Source: Trichoplax adhaerens (Eukaryota; Placozoa; Uniplacotomia; Trichoplacea; Trichoplacidae). From it: DNA of 64,000 bases. The notes beneath the pieces are model-generated. The model searched no databases. It was not told where the DNA came from and saw only the letters and a list, made by a program, of their open reading frames with translations. Of the stretch, positions 28,324 through 41,599 are shown one piece after another. Every line of letters starts with the position of its first letter. The first letter of the stretch is position 1. Made by a program: the position numbers and the translations under genes. Where the stretch lies: the NCBI RefSeq assembly GCF_000150275.1, contig NW_002060951.1:377329-441328 (forward strand), read 5' to 3'.

Positions 28324-31300
28324 ATGACGATTCAAGGATCGACTATGACAGCCAAATCGCCTAAACTAAGCAATTCGCCATCAATCAGTGATATAAATAC
28401 AACAACAAGTAATCATTCTGCCGATGGATGCCAGTTATTAGATGCGAGTGACAAAGTTCAACGTACACCAAAATGTGCTCGTTGTCGTAATCATGGTACC
28501 ATATCCATATTAAAAGGCCATAAACGTTTCTGTCCGTGGAGAGATTGCACTTGTAGTAAGTGTAATTTAATTGCTGAAAGGCAGCGAATTATGGCGGCGC
28601 AAGTTGCGTTGAGGAGACAACAGGCTCAAGAAGAAATATTGATCAATGAATGCGGTCACGATGGCCATGAAGGCGATAGATCATCATGTTGTAGTAGTGA
28701 CGAATCTGTCGTTCATGTCGATTTTTCTAGACAACCAGGTGGTTTGAAAAGAAAGCACCACTCTAAAGACAACGCAGATGATGCCAATTCATCAGGTATG
28801 GTGGACAATCGATGTAGTATAATCCATGATGAATATATTTATTTCTTAAAAGTACTAGTAAAATTTAGATAGAATTATTTTCGGCTTATTATCTAATTAT
28901 TAAACTAGAAATTATTCGCCTTATTAATTATATTCTCTCTTAAACACTATAAATGTACCCAAATTTATTCCAAAATGAAATTTAATTACTAAAAAAATAG
29001 CAAGTTAGGAGTAACTATGAATAATTTATTGTCAATAGAGAGATTAAAACGATTCGTATTCTTTTCACTAAATTCAGTTTCCAAAATGTCTTGATTAAGA
29101 TGAACGATAGGTCTTCATTATAATAGACAATAATTATAACTACGGTACTATAATATGGCTTTCTTACACGATTATCTGTAATGCAATGCTATTGCGTGGC
29201 ATACTCGTACAGTGTATTATTTAGATCAGAAAATAGCTTTGAATATTTTATTAGTTACTGTCTAATTAAGTAATTTCAGCTGTAGTGAAGTGATAATTGC
29301 TCGTTAAATCAGCAGATAATGCTGCTGCTAAATTTTATTTCCTCTTCTGCCATCATTTTCAAATTTTGGATATCGGTTTTATTTATTTTAGAAAAGACAA
29401 TTTTGCACTTATTTGAAGGACTCGATCGGCTACAGTAGCACAAACGAGAACGTATTTTGATTTATTTTTCATCGGATGATTTCTGTTGTTTTAGAGATAA
29501 AGACATCAACCAAATAGCTTTTGTTGATCATAAATCGAGTTGTTATTCTTTTTATCTACCAAACTATAATTAATGTTAGCAGATTATAGTGACATGTATA
29601 GGAAAAATATGAGTACTAGGAACAAGTGATAGTTCAGCCAAAGTCGTTAGAGTAAAGCATATACAAGAAATATTTTATAAATATATCAACACATTGAAGT
29701 CGACGGATTATCTTGCAAAGATAAAAAAATATATATTGTGTAGACATTTGGTCTAAAATGGTAGATATTACGTCGATTAATACAATAGCTGATGTGGACT
29801 AAACTGACATTTTATTTCCTAAAGTCCGACCATAATTGACATAACTATGGTATTCACCGGCCGCAGAAGATGTTATTTCATAATTTTGAATCACAGTTTA
29901 GTTTTTAGCGACAAATAATACATTCACAGTCTGTCGGTGATGTTGTCGAGTTAAAAATATAAGGACATTATTGTATTGATAATCGATAAGTACTCTATTT
30001 TCTTACAGCCAGTTCGTGATTTATTTTATGCAAGTATCTAAAGCCTTGATAACGATAAAAGTAGTAAAAATGGCTAACTGATCGTATTCATTAAAGTTCA
30101 ATCCAATTTACTTTAATTAACCAAGTTGATTCTTTATTCATACTTTCCTGTAAATTGCTAGATCTATTAATCATTATTATGTTACAATTGCTCTCTGATG
30201 TAATTTTTACATCAATTTCTTATTGTTGCTTTTTATAGCTTCGACTATGACATATTGACTGTCTAAAATTAGATTACAACACATGATTCACATCAGTATT
30301 AGAACTATAGCAAATGATTATCGGATACAATTCTATCGTCTAATCGCTACGTATACATTAGCTTATTTTTCTATTTCTTCCGTCAGCAATAAATCTAATT
30401 ATTGACAATAATATCTTTTATCGCCTGCAATTTCGTTGACCGAAAAGGATAAATATGCACCTGTTAAAAAGGAATCATTTAATTTGAAATTGGACCATTG
30501 TCCCCATTAACTTTTACTGCTTATTTAACTAAGCCGATAATAATATTACTGGGCTTGGTTTTTGTGTTACACTATTCTTGGTTGCTTGCGATAGACTAAT
30601 ATTAAGTGCTGTTTTATATATAAGCATGTAGATGCAGCTCATACTGTATATAAGCACATAGATGCAGCTCATACTGTATACAAGTAAATGAAATCCGTTG
30701 AAAATGATAATTAAAACATAAATCATTTAAATAATAATGAAAAATATCACTTTGTTTTAACTTATTTCATAGATTAAGGCTAGGATTAACATCTAATTGT
30801 TGTTTACAACTCTATCATACCATAGTCAATTGAAATTATATGAAGTAATCTTTTCTAATATATGTTATATTAGTAGCGATTTGTCAAATTTTAGCATACA
30901 AATATATGATTTTTAGGGGTAATTTCTCGTGATTAGATCATCGTATGTTGTTTTTATTTACTTAAATATTGGCAAGAAGCATTTACTAAAGCTATTAATA
31001 ATAATTGACATATTTAAAAGAAATCAAATCCGATACAGTATAATTAGGTAACGATGACAAATTTATCAATGATGGAAACAATCAATAGATTTTTTCTTTT
31101 TTATGACGTAAAGTTAACACAACGATAAACAATTAAGATTTGTTCGCGCAGATAACTATGATAAATTATCATGTATTGAATATATCCCAGGTGTACTTCA
31201 TTTTATTGACTAGAATTGATTCTATTCTTTATTTGTTAATAGGAGCAACATCGATTAGTGAAAGTAATTTAGAGTTAACTTAATCATTGATTATAATACT

Positions 31301-33528
31301 TATAAACAAAAGATAGCAAAAAAGCTGTGTCGTAACAACAATATGAAAAATATTTTTATTCTTTGTTACAGTCAACATTGATTTGATAGAAATCCAATCG
31401 TTTTAATATTTAGGATAATATTGCTATGTCACCGTAAGCGACTATCATCGAATAATATGATTCTCGTTGAATTTTTTTCATCAATATAGAGATAGTGTAT
31501 CGGTATAAGTGATCTGGTTGGCACCGGCTTTGCCAATACAGTATATTTCAATCTAGTATTGTATAACTAGAATTTTTATTAGCTTTTTACAAACTGCAAA
31601 GGATTGTTTCATTACATGTTGACCCTGGCATGGATATACTACCTATTGAAATTCTCTTTATTTTAATATTCAGTATTTGCGTGTACCGAGATTCTTCATT
31701 CTATCTTAATTTTTATCAGTTTATAATGCGGATAAATGATTCCTTACATGACAAATAGGCATTTTTACAAGTTAAAGTTTGACATTAATCTATGCTAACA
31801 AGTTTTCATTTTGTATTAAGATTCAAACTTCGCTTGGTTACAATTTATATTACGTGATTTTAAATTAGATTTGTGAGCTATTATTACGGCTACTCTTTTG
31901 TTTATTGAAGGGAAAGATAATTTTGTTATTTCTATTTAATACATTACATTTAGCTATTACTGACAATTTGAGAATGTCGATAAAACTTGCAAAATTGCAT
32001 ATGGGCTTAATTACTAAAGAGACAAAAAATTCAATTTTCTATTAGAAGGATATTATTACTAATTTCTGCATAATCTTTCAATTATTCATAATAGCTCTTA
32101 CGTCATTTGTCTGTTAAGCATTTTGGTGACGACATTTTTTTGTGCTAAAGCTTGATTAATTGTATTATTACATCCCACCATACTTGCAGTTTATTTTTTA
32201 TTACGTATTATGGTAATAAAATTTTATAATACAGTAGCTTAGCCAGTCGGGAGTGAGTTCAGAGGGTAACTGCGATATCATGAAAACGACACAAATCATT
32301 ACTGACGAGGCAATGATTACGTGCTTTATGGAAAAATCGATAACGGCCAATTACATTTGTCTTGATGGAGTCACTAGTTATCGTAACATTTATTACAAAT
32401 GTCACAGTATTGGTTTAAAAATAAAATGATTGAAGAAATGATTACATAATTGCTTTGTTAAACTGTTTCATTAATCGAGTGATGTAAAATTGGATTCATT
32501 TCTCAAGATGTTATAATATGCATGATTAATTAGTACCTTGTTATAACATTCATTTTTCATCGTGCTTTCATATAATAGGTGATGCTTATTAAATATCACG
32601 AAATTTCACTAGTTATGCATATTCTATCCTTAAATTACAAGAAGTTATTACAGACGTTCGCATCTAAGTTAATAAATTCACTTCCTTATATAAATAAATA
32701 TACAGTATACAAAATTTTTAGTATCACATCACAGCTTCCATTACGTTTCAGTAATATTTACGAGAATTAAAGTACATTAATTAGATTATCCTAGAAAAAG
32801 CTTTAGTAATTATAATCAATAATACGTAAGGATGAAACATAACCCATATTTTCGCTTCAATTTTCTCACATATTCTTTGTTGTATATAATTAGATAACAA
32901 AATTACAAAGCTGGAAGACAATAATGACGTGGGAAGAGAAAGTACTAATAATCCATCACGACTAAATAATCAGGACGCTAATAAAACTTTGAACACAAAT
33001 ATGACCTCTTCAATAGTAGCACCACAACGTGAAGTCCAAGTGTTGCGTGTTACCCCTCCAAATCATGTAGTGCCGACTTACCATAATCAAGTTTTACAAC
33101 AGATGTTACAAGGTTATGGCAGAAACAATTTTGTAGCAACTCATGATCACATGAATATAACTTCTAAGCCGATAGCATTACCAAATGTTATGCCGCAAAT
33201 AAATCCGACATTAATTGGTTTGACTGCACCATCAGCACCTCACATACCATTTAACAGACCAATTATGACTACTTTTCCACACCTAGATAATTCACGAATG
33301 GTAAACGATCTAATGGCACTTGAGTCTTATAAAATGCAAAAACTAAACAATCCCTTGGTGGGATCTGGTAATGTTGACGAATTTGCTGGAAAAATTCCAC
33401 CACCATTCTACGGCATGCATGCAACTGGTACAGAGTTATTACCACCATTTCCTGTGATGTTCGATACTTGCCGAAGTGGACGAGAAGAAGCACGATTGAA
33501 CAGCCCACGCTATGTTCCTAAATTATAA
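28324..33528 (+). CDS. DMRT-type transcription factor, DM domain only (DMRT B)
   Basis: Two coding exons, 28324-28795 and 32894-33528, linked by a phase-1 intron (donor GTATGG, acceptor after AATTAG), give 368 residues. The DM domain starts near residue 49, with ligands C51, C54, H57, H66, C70, C75, C77 and C80. The segment from the first CxxC through the Gln-rich helix is almost identical to DMRT A. The N-terminus is a Ser/Thr-rich extension absent from DMRT A; an in-frame alternative start lies seven codons downstream of the chosen ATG. The second exon is rich in Pro, Asn and Met and shows no DMA domain. The intron falls after the DM exon in the same phase as in DMRT A, supporting tandem duplication followed by divergence of exon 2. 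It should bind DNA as a nuclear regulator; its targets are unknown. Confidence 0.88.
28796..32893 (+). other. Large intron of DMRT B
   Basis: A 4.1 kb AT-rich intron with no supported internal exon. It contains a short tandem duplication of 30 bp at 30618-30677. Size and position mirror the intron of the upstream paralogue, but no obvious sequence similarity between the two introns was seen by eye. Confidence 0.6.
30618..30684. repeat. Two-copy 30 bp tandem repeat
   Basis: Units begin ATATAAGCA and end CTCATACTGT; copies at 30618-30647 and 30648-30677 differ at two positions, and a third partial copy begins ATACAAG. It lies within the DMRT B intron and has no evident function. Confidence 0.85.
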
Positions 33529-35019
33529 CTGAGTCGATAAAATGCATTTGTTAGAGAAATCCTACAACGACTTATGAGGCTTCACTTCATACAACAATTG
33601 TTTAGAATCTATAAATTATATTCTGTGACTTCTCTAAATAGCGCTAAATGAATGCAAGCCATAGAGAGAAAGCATCCGTAATTCAAGATACTACACTTTA
33701 GCGTGGCTTAATTTTGTTCTTTCTTTGATACCGGTGTATCTTCATAATAGAATACTTCTATCTAAAACGGTTAGCCTTTATTCATACTACTTCAGTTACA
33801 GTAAGTCTATAAGTTAGGATCAAATTTCGTATTTAATTTCTAGGTTGACTTTGGATGCATGTCCTTACGTACTTAAAAGTATTGTATAATTCACTTTCAC
33901 GATGTAATATTTGTGCTAAAAAGTATTCTTATTCACTTGCGCCAATACTTCTAAATATTTTGTGTCGTAACTCGATGCGTGCATATCCAGTATCGATAGA
34001 TATTTAATATAGCAGTAATAAAATTGCATTAAAAACAATTTGGTAATTTTCAACATGTAATTAATTCATTCAGTTTATTGTAACAGTTCATTACTAGTCT
34101 AGCTGAACGTATTGCGTTCGATTAAAATGTTTTTGTTAACTCCTGCTAAGTGAGTGGATGATACTGTATTAATTTTTTAATATAAATAAATCAATGCAAT
34201 AAATCTTAGCTTATATCAGTAAGTGAAGCATCAATTGTTACGTAGCAGGTGCTGCCTAAATCATAAGCAAGGTAATATAATATTCATCAAATATCCTGGG
34301 TTTCGATTATAATACCAACGATTAATTCAATTTAGTATCGATCACTCGTTGGAAAGCATATTAAATTACATAAATTCCGAGATTACCATTAATTATAGAT
34401 TATATTTAAAATATTGAATTGTATTGAATAGTATCTGCTACTTTATATAGTAATCTTGGATACTCCTATAAATATTTACATTATAATCTTGCATACAAGA
34501 AACGTTGTTACTAAGGCACCAAAAATATTTCTAAAGCTTTAACATTGATCAATAAAGATTTGTGAAACATTAATTATTTAATAATAAATGTATTATAGCA
34601 TTGAAAATGCAACAAATTATAGCTATTCAAGGCTTATGATCGAATAAATTATAACGTAAAATTGAAATTAACGGTAGAGCTAGCCATGTACTAAAGATTA
34701 CTAAATTTTCATGTAATCTACAGGATATCTATGAAACGGAGCCGATATTAACCTGCAATGCAATTATACAAAATTTTATGCCACCGCGATGATTGTTTCT
34801 ACCTGCCGTAATAAGCGTTGCTTGGATGAGCTAGAATTGTTTAATACAAAGAATCATGCATTTTCAATTTCATAAAATTTATCGGAGGGAAAGGATAAAT
34901 GATCAATTCAATTTAATAATGATAAAAATACACGTATACTTAAACTGACGTTGGTGATATTTGTGACGATCATGACATTCATACAATGTCCACATTTGAT
35001 TTAACTAGAGAAAGAGAAT
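33529..35019. other. Convergent interval between DMRT B and OMA1
   Basis: About 1.5 kb between the 3' ends of two convergent genes; it should hold both 3' UTRs. No open frame or repeat of note was seen. Confidence 0.6.
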
Positions 35020-38000
35020 TCATTTATAAATTCTTTGTTTCTGTACTTTATATTCCAATAAATGTGTATAATATTCAACCTCAGTCATTCGTTCTTTAAT
35101 CAGGTCAGCTCGTTTTTGATGTGAAGGATGTGTCGACAACCACTCTAACTCCGCATTTGATGGGTCTTTATTAGCGAGCATTTCCCAAAAATAAGTCGCA
35201 GCACGGACATCATAGCACGCCTTCGTAGCAAAATGATATTTTTTATACAATATCGTTGGACAACGGATGCAAATAAACAAGGTAAGTAATCTAATAGATC
35301 AAATAAAATATCAGTAAATCATACTTTGGTTGCAAGGTTACTGCCTATTAAATCAGCTTCTACCTCCAATTTTCTCGAATAGGGTCTATGCAAGCAAATC
35401 TAGCATAATTTTCCACGCGAGTTAGTGCATTAATAAGTTTTCTTTATAAAGCTAATACGTATAACATAAGTATACTTACTGAAGCTATAGAATTATGGAA
35501 CCAATGGGTTACAGCAGCTACAACATCAGTTGGCATTAGTGCCCAAACAAGCCCCAGAGAGACCGCTGCTAGCAGATCGAAGATATTGAAAAAGCTCAAT
35601 TGTTCAGCCTGTGAAAAATTCGATTATAATTCATTAATTTATCCGCCTATTTCATAGACACAAAGTGACGTTAATACTAATCTGGGACAAAAAAAAATTT
35701 AAAATAGAGACATTAAAATTCTGATGTTATAGTCAGTCTTACCGCATGTGATAGCAAGGCATGAGCCATTTCATGTCCTAGTAAGAAGGCTAAAGCATCA
35801 TCGTTGCCAAGTGTTGATAGCATGCCTTTGTATACAAAAATTTGACCATCCTAAATTATATTAAATGATTATCAGTTTAATTGGATCATTCCATTCGTCC
35901 AATAATTGAACGGACATCATGTGCTACTTTCAATATTTTTACATTTATGGTATACTGTTCTATAATATTAATGTTATGTATAGAATTATTATCCATACAA
36001 GGATTTATTTGTAGTCATAGCTTCATGGTAAACAAATAAAGTTTCCTAGATTAGAAAGGCATTACCGGTAAAACGAAAGCATTGACTTCATTAGAATCAA
36101 TTATATTGATTTCCCAATGTAGCGTATTGATTTGAGGGATGTCGCCATTGTTTTTAATCAAGCGTGAAACTACGCTCTTTACTCTATGATATTGAGATGA
36201 GGTGGTAGGCAGAAGATGTTCACCATTTGCCTGAATTTGTTCATCGTACAACATTTTCCCTAATGCAATAGATACATTTATTGACAAGGGTAAATTAATC
36301 CCTTATACCATATTTTTAACGATTGATAAAATCTATTACTAATTCGTAGTATTGCGGTAGTAGGGTAGATAGAACGAGTGCTAACTATAATTATCATCAT
36401 CTAGCGCAGTACCTACAGTAGAATACACATAAGTGTATGTCAATATTATTTTATTTAGGTAATCTTTTCATTCTTGTAAATTTACAATATAAATTTCAGT
36501 AGTAATTTTCAATAGCGATATATTTTAATATATCATACCTAGTCAGTATAGACCGAGTAATGTTGTAGCGAGTTGGAGTAAACACTGAATACAAATGCTT
36601 TACTAGAATTATGAATATATGAATAGTACAGTATTTAAAAGTTATCGTGTTACATCTTTGCTGTCAGCTGGTGAGGAAACTACAGTAACACACATCAGTA
36701 AACTTCGCTATAAATTAAAACCATTACCTAATCAAGTGTTATGCTGATAATTATATGTATAATTAATACAATTTATATGTACGCGTATACTAGTCGATCT
36801 CTCGCTCGTTATGCCTAGCGTACTATAGTTGTATCTTTTACTTTACATTATCTAATATATGATACAAAATTATCATATCTGCTAATACTAATTATATTCT
36901 ATTGATACTACATTAACAAACAAGGACAATACAGAATCTAAGTTAGCACTCGTTCTCAGGAATACAAAGATGTAATACCCGAATTGTAGTTGGTGCTGCG
37001 TTATGGAAGCTAAAAGATTTGACTAAATCTTATAGTTCTCTAAATTTTATTGAATAGCTGAGGTAGGTTTTTGAATAGATTCCTATTGCTCTTTTGAAAT
37101 ATCCTTGGAGTTACCTAGCTCTTGTAAATGTTCATGGCTTAGCATCATTAATCGCGTTCGACCAGTTAATGGAACGCTTTCGATGTGATTATATATGTAA
37201 TAAATTCCAGCACCGGTACCGAATAATGCAATAATGTACACTACTTGCTGGTGTCGTTTTAGCATTCGCTTGTAGTTGTGCTTTTTATGAGTCGGTAGTT
37301 TATTCCACCAATACTTTGCAATCCTAAAATATGGTATACAAAATTGGTTGATAGTTAGCTTAAGGTAGTTACATGCACTTATATACTTGTATTATAATAT
37401 CCTGCATAATGCAGTATCATCTCACTATCATTAAATGTATTTTGCGAATGGGTTTTTTAATGATTACAATCTATTCTACGCGAATGTTCTTATAGACTTT
37501 CTTAAAAATAATCTAGGGTATTTGTTAGCAATGGCGATAATTTAGTAGTTCATGTTTATTTAGTAATATAATAAATATAAAGCACAGTAACGATAATGTT
37601 GCAATGCCTTTCATTACTGTATGCTGTAAACTCGATACCAGATTGTTATAGTTGATCGTCTGCAGTATATTGCATTGGTAGTTAATGCAGCACTGTGATC
37701 CCTTTCATACTTGATCAATGCACACGTTTGCAATCGATAATTATAATTTTCATGTAGCAAGACTGATTTGATGTAACTTGAGCTATTTTATTAGTGCTAT
37801 AATCCGTATCTACGCGCATAGACAAGCCATAATCTCCATGAGCGTATCTTTGCACTATTTTTGTCAATATGACCATTAATGAATAGTAATAATGCTAACT
37901 TGATGAATAAATAGGTGTTATCATTATAGGTTGAACAATTTCTCCTAATTTCAAAATGAATTCTTGAGATTCAAGTATTTATACAAGCAGTACATACCTT

Positions 38001-38206
38001 GCACCCACAATTGCAGCTTTCTTAGCTAAAGGCCCAACTAAAATGATCGCATGATTAGTATTGGTAGTATGAATGCTTCTAGTCGTTTTTAATTGAAAAT
38101 TTGAGGATGGTTTTGCTATCTTGTTTGCAGAGTTATAGGATAAAATGGATGTATAATTGGTTTTCCAGTTAGTCAATAAACAACGGCGTAACATAATAGA
38201 AGACAT
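35020..38206 (-). CDS. OMA1: OMA1 mitochondrial inner-membrane metalloendopeptidase
   Basis: Seven exons on the minus strand: 38206-37998, 37323-37115, 36259-36066, 35850-35743, 35608-35480, 35399-35325 and 35220-35020. All junctions are GT-AG and the total closes in frame at 374 residues. OMA1 is an M48 peptidase that cleaves OPA1 and DELE1 during mitochondrial stress. The zinc motif HEMAH is at residues 230-234, and the third-ligand motif EVEAD at 295-299. The N-terminal 45 residues are rich in Arg, Lys, Ser and Thr with few acidic residues, as in a mitochondrial presequence. A membrane segment lies at about 97-115, followed by SVPLTGR, matching VPITGR of vertebrate OMA1. Near the end, EWLSTHPSH is a family signature. 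The protein is shorter than human OMA1 (524), mainly at the N-terminus and C-terminal tail. It is head-to-head with the CAAP1-like gene across a palindrome-rich interval. Confidence 0.93.
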
Positions 38207-38800
38207 CCTTGGTTGCTACCGGTACTTTTCTTTCTCTTACATTGCACACACTAGACCAGTGGCTGTCATAGAACAACCAGATTCGACTGTAGTAACTATC
38301 AAGGCGTAAATTTGCTGCAATTCTAATTTTAATCAGTACATTTATATTAGTTATGGTTTGACGTAGGCTGAAAAAGGCGTGCCAACTAACTCGTTCTACA
38401 GCAAGTACAGGTAATTGAAAGTTGTTTGTTGATAAGTGTTTGATCGATAGTACTCTAAATCACAGTCTAAGTAGCATCTCTATCTTCACTTTATTACAGC
38501 ATAATGATGAATCGTTGGACTATTTTAATGTCCACTTACTGTATGCAGTGCGCTAGTACTGTAATGCTGTAAGTTTGACAATAATTGTATTTAGGGTTTT
38601 ACTGTCTGATATACGCGAAGTATCACGGGTGGTTACTGTATTCTACTAGTTAAAATAGTAGAAGAATGATGCAGTAACAAGTTAACAAGAAAAATAATTT
38701 TTACCGTAGATGATCTATTGCGTCTTCTTATGATCAATTTACTCGTTTAACTCTACTTTTGCTTTTCCTGTGCACGAGAATGTACACTCATTGTACGGTG

Positions 38801-39660
38801 CAATGTACTGAATAGTACCGTATGTCATCAAGTACTGTACACTGTACAGCACTTGCATTGCTGAAGCAGTCAGCCTTCGTCAGCCTTATGACCCATGACG
38901 AAATCTACAGTACTTTCACCTTTTGAACTGAACTGCAGGTGAAAATGTTATACTGTAGTGTACTGTACAGTACTGTATTACTCTATACAAGCATCGCCAA
39001 TGTCACTCCAAGCTCCCCTTAGTAGACTTGACTGAGCACTTGTACCATGGACAATTGAGTCATCCGTAGCCGACTCATGGTGACTACAGTACAGTGTACA
39101 GTACAGTGTACTGTACTGTACTGTAGTCACCTTGGTTCTTTTTTTACAGGCGTACCGTACAGTACAGTATAGTACAGTATGCAGTGTACAGTACTTTACT
39201 GTACTGTACTGTACTGTACACTGTACACTGTACAGGATGGTCAATAGTCAGTCCTTTGTCTTCAAATAGTACTAGTGCAAACTCCCGTCGCTTTGCTGAC
39301 GGTTTACGATAATGTGCTCATTTAACAGATAGTACAGTATTACCATTTGATAGACCTGTCAGAGTTTACAGTACTTTACTGTACACTGTACAGTAAAGTA
39401 CTGTACGCACATTACAGTATACAGTGTACTGTACTGTACACTGTACAGTACTGTACAGTACTGTATTCCGCGGAATAATTTTCCACGGGTTTCGCTAGTA
39501 CAGTACAGTGTACTGTACACTACAGTACAATAACTAGAAAATGATACTGTACTCACTACTGTACTGTACTCTCACTCATGTGCACTGATACAGTACGGCA
39601 CACAGTCCAGTGCAGCTAATTTATAATACTGTATTTTGTACTGTGTACTTGCATACTCTC
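38801..39660. repeat. Palindromic ACTGTACAGT array between OMA1 and CAAP1
   Basis: Dense runs of the self-complementary words GTAC, TGTACA and ACTGTACAGT, in both phases, fill much of this stretch. One block, 39079-39131, has 16 bp perfect arms (GGTGACTACAGTACAG and its complement) and would form a strong hairpin. The array occupies most of the 1.47 kb between two divergently transcribed start codons. Open frames reading repeated Tyr-Cys-Thr-Val-Gln are artefacts of the repeat. It could be a promoter element, a decayed inverted-repeat transposon family or a structure-forming satellite; see the findings. Confidence 0.85.
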
Positions 39661-39679
39661 CGATTTGGAAAATTCAAGA

Positions 39680-41599
39680 ATGAGTGAACATGAATCATAC
39701 GGGGAGAATCGATCTTCAAAAAGGCGAAAAAGGAAAGAAAAGAAAAAGTTAGAGTTAATTTAAAGTTAAACTAAGCGTCAATAGTGATATTCGTACCACT
39801 TTGCATGAGCATTTTGGGATTTCAATCACTGATAGAGAACGTACTGTACTCTACACTTATACAGTTCTGATCAACAGCTCGAGCAAACATCCCCACCGCT
39901 TCTCCTTGCTTCATTTCTAAATTTGTTTTGTCTGCAACTTTCCTTAGGATGAATATTAAAATTTTCGCATGACATGATCTGCTTGACATATCGAGATTCA
40001 TAAATCGCATTTCTATATTTGTTCCATTCTGCATGCATAGCTACTGGCTATCTTATATGATTATTATTATTATTTATGAATAGAGTTTACTGCAAAGCTC
40101 TACAGTATATATATATTAATATATACTAACTAAATACAGCACAGCGAATTACGTACTGTACTGTATGTAAGCCATCGACAGTATGATTTATATTTATTTA
40201 TATATAGTACGCGTATAATCAATATACGTAATCAGCCAAAATAAATCTAGGCTATGGAAACTTGAATACACGTATGTGATATGCGATACTGCCTCTTAGT
40301 GGTCTTTCGTGATCTTGTATTCTGGAATTCAGCACTGTACCCTACAGTAGTTCTAGATCGTGACTGGTGATTAGACTTGATCTTTGTTATTCTGTAATAC
40401 GTATAATGTCTTTGCAAAATTGCTGTGTGAATACTACTACTGCTAATAAAAAAAGTACAAGTTGAATAGTGTAAATCATTTTACGTTTTTGCAACTATAT
40501 CATACAGTACTTTCTACTAAACTGAATATGATTTTTTTGGAAAACTTGTTCCTAGTGGATCGCTAACGATAGAAATGCTATTAATTTTATTTTATTCTAG
40601 GTCTAAACATAGAAAAGTAAAAAAGAAGAAGTATAGCGCTGAATCACGTAGTCCTTCACTATCGCTATCATCTCAATCACCGTCAATATCAGAATCTGAA
40701 TTAGCAAATGATTATCATTCCAGAGTTTTACCGGTGGAGGAACAAATAAATAATTTTCGAGAGCTTAGAAGTTATTACAATGACAGGGAGCAATTGTTAA
40801 GCCTAGCTATCGATCACTTAAATAATGAATTTGAAGATATAATACCTGAAATTTTACGGGTATGCCGTCATTTCTATATACGTATACAGTCATAGATAGC
40901 TGTAATCAGTATATTAGACTGTTCTGAAACCCTAAAAATTGAAATTTTCTTTACTCCTTTGTGCCGCATCGAAGTAGTCATACTTCTGAAAATGGTAGCA
41001 ATTTTTAACGGTTCCTCTAGTTTACAGAATATTTTGTAATAACTATTACTAATGAAGATAATTTAATAATTTAATTTATGTAATAGTATGCTAGTCGATG
41101 TTCAGGTATCGTTTTCATCACTAAAGTACGAGTATCTTTGAATTTTTGTTATTATCAGGAAATTGGTCTGGATGAACTTAAGGCTATGTGTCTATCGGAA
41201 CTATCGACATTAAAGTCTAATACTTTACGAGACATTTTGGGAATGGAAAGAGCAAGTTCCGATGACGAGGATTTACAAATGCGAGAAGAAGAATTACAAC
41301 AGTGTCAATCTAGCGACCAAGATATTAGTAGTTCTGCGAGTGTAGACAAGGAAGTCCAAATAGATGGTAACACTCTTGCTGATACTGACGCCACTGCAGT
41401 CACTGAAGATATTCAAATAGCCGACAAAAATCCAAACTCAAGCAATCAACAGGGATCCACATCAACGGTTACCGATATACCTGATCGTACCGATTCAACA
41501 AGTGATGACTCCGGCTCAGATAATGAGGTGTTGGAAAGAAAATTAAGAGAAAAATTATTAAGGTCTTTACTGGAAAATAAAAAAAAGCGAAAATGCTAG
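39680..41599 (+). CDS. CAAP1: CAAP1-like protein (caspase activity and apoptosis inhibitor 1)
   Basis: Three exons, 39680-39747, 40601-40859 and 41159-41599, join in phase (2, then 0) to give 255 residues. The N-terminus is very basic (KRRKRKEKK, then KHRKVKKKKY), as in vertebrate CAAP1, where it suggests nuclear location. The conserved core follows: SYYNDREQLLSLAIDHLNNE...IIPEILR, then IGLDELKAMCLSELSTL...LRDILGMER, split across the second intron. After that comes a long acidic Ser/Asp/Gln-rich tail and a charged C-terminal helix (LERKLREKLLRSLLENKKK), matching the C-terminal ELEMRARAIKALMK helix of the family. CAAP1 is reported to restrain caspase activation in mammals; whether that role holds here is unknown. 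Identification is by remembered family pattern, moderately strong. Confidence 0.75.

Noticed and set aside
38978-39556. Minus-strand open frames rich in Tyr-Cys-Thr-Val-Gln
   Set aside because: They are translations of the ACTGTACAGT repeat; similar frames appear on both strands in every array.
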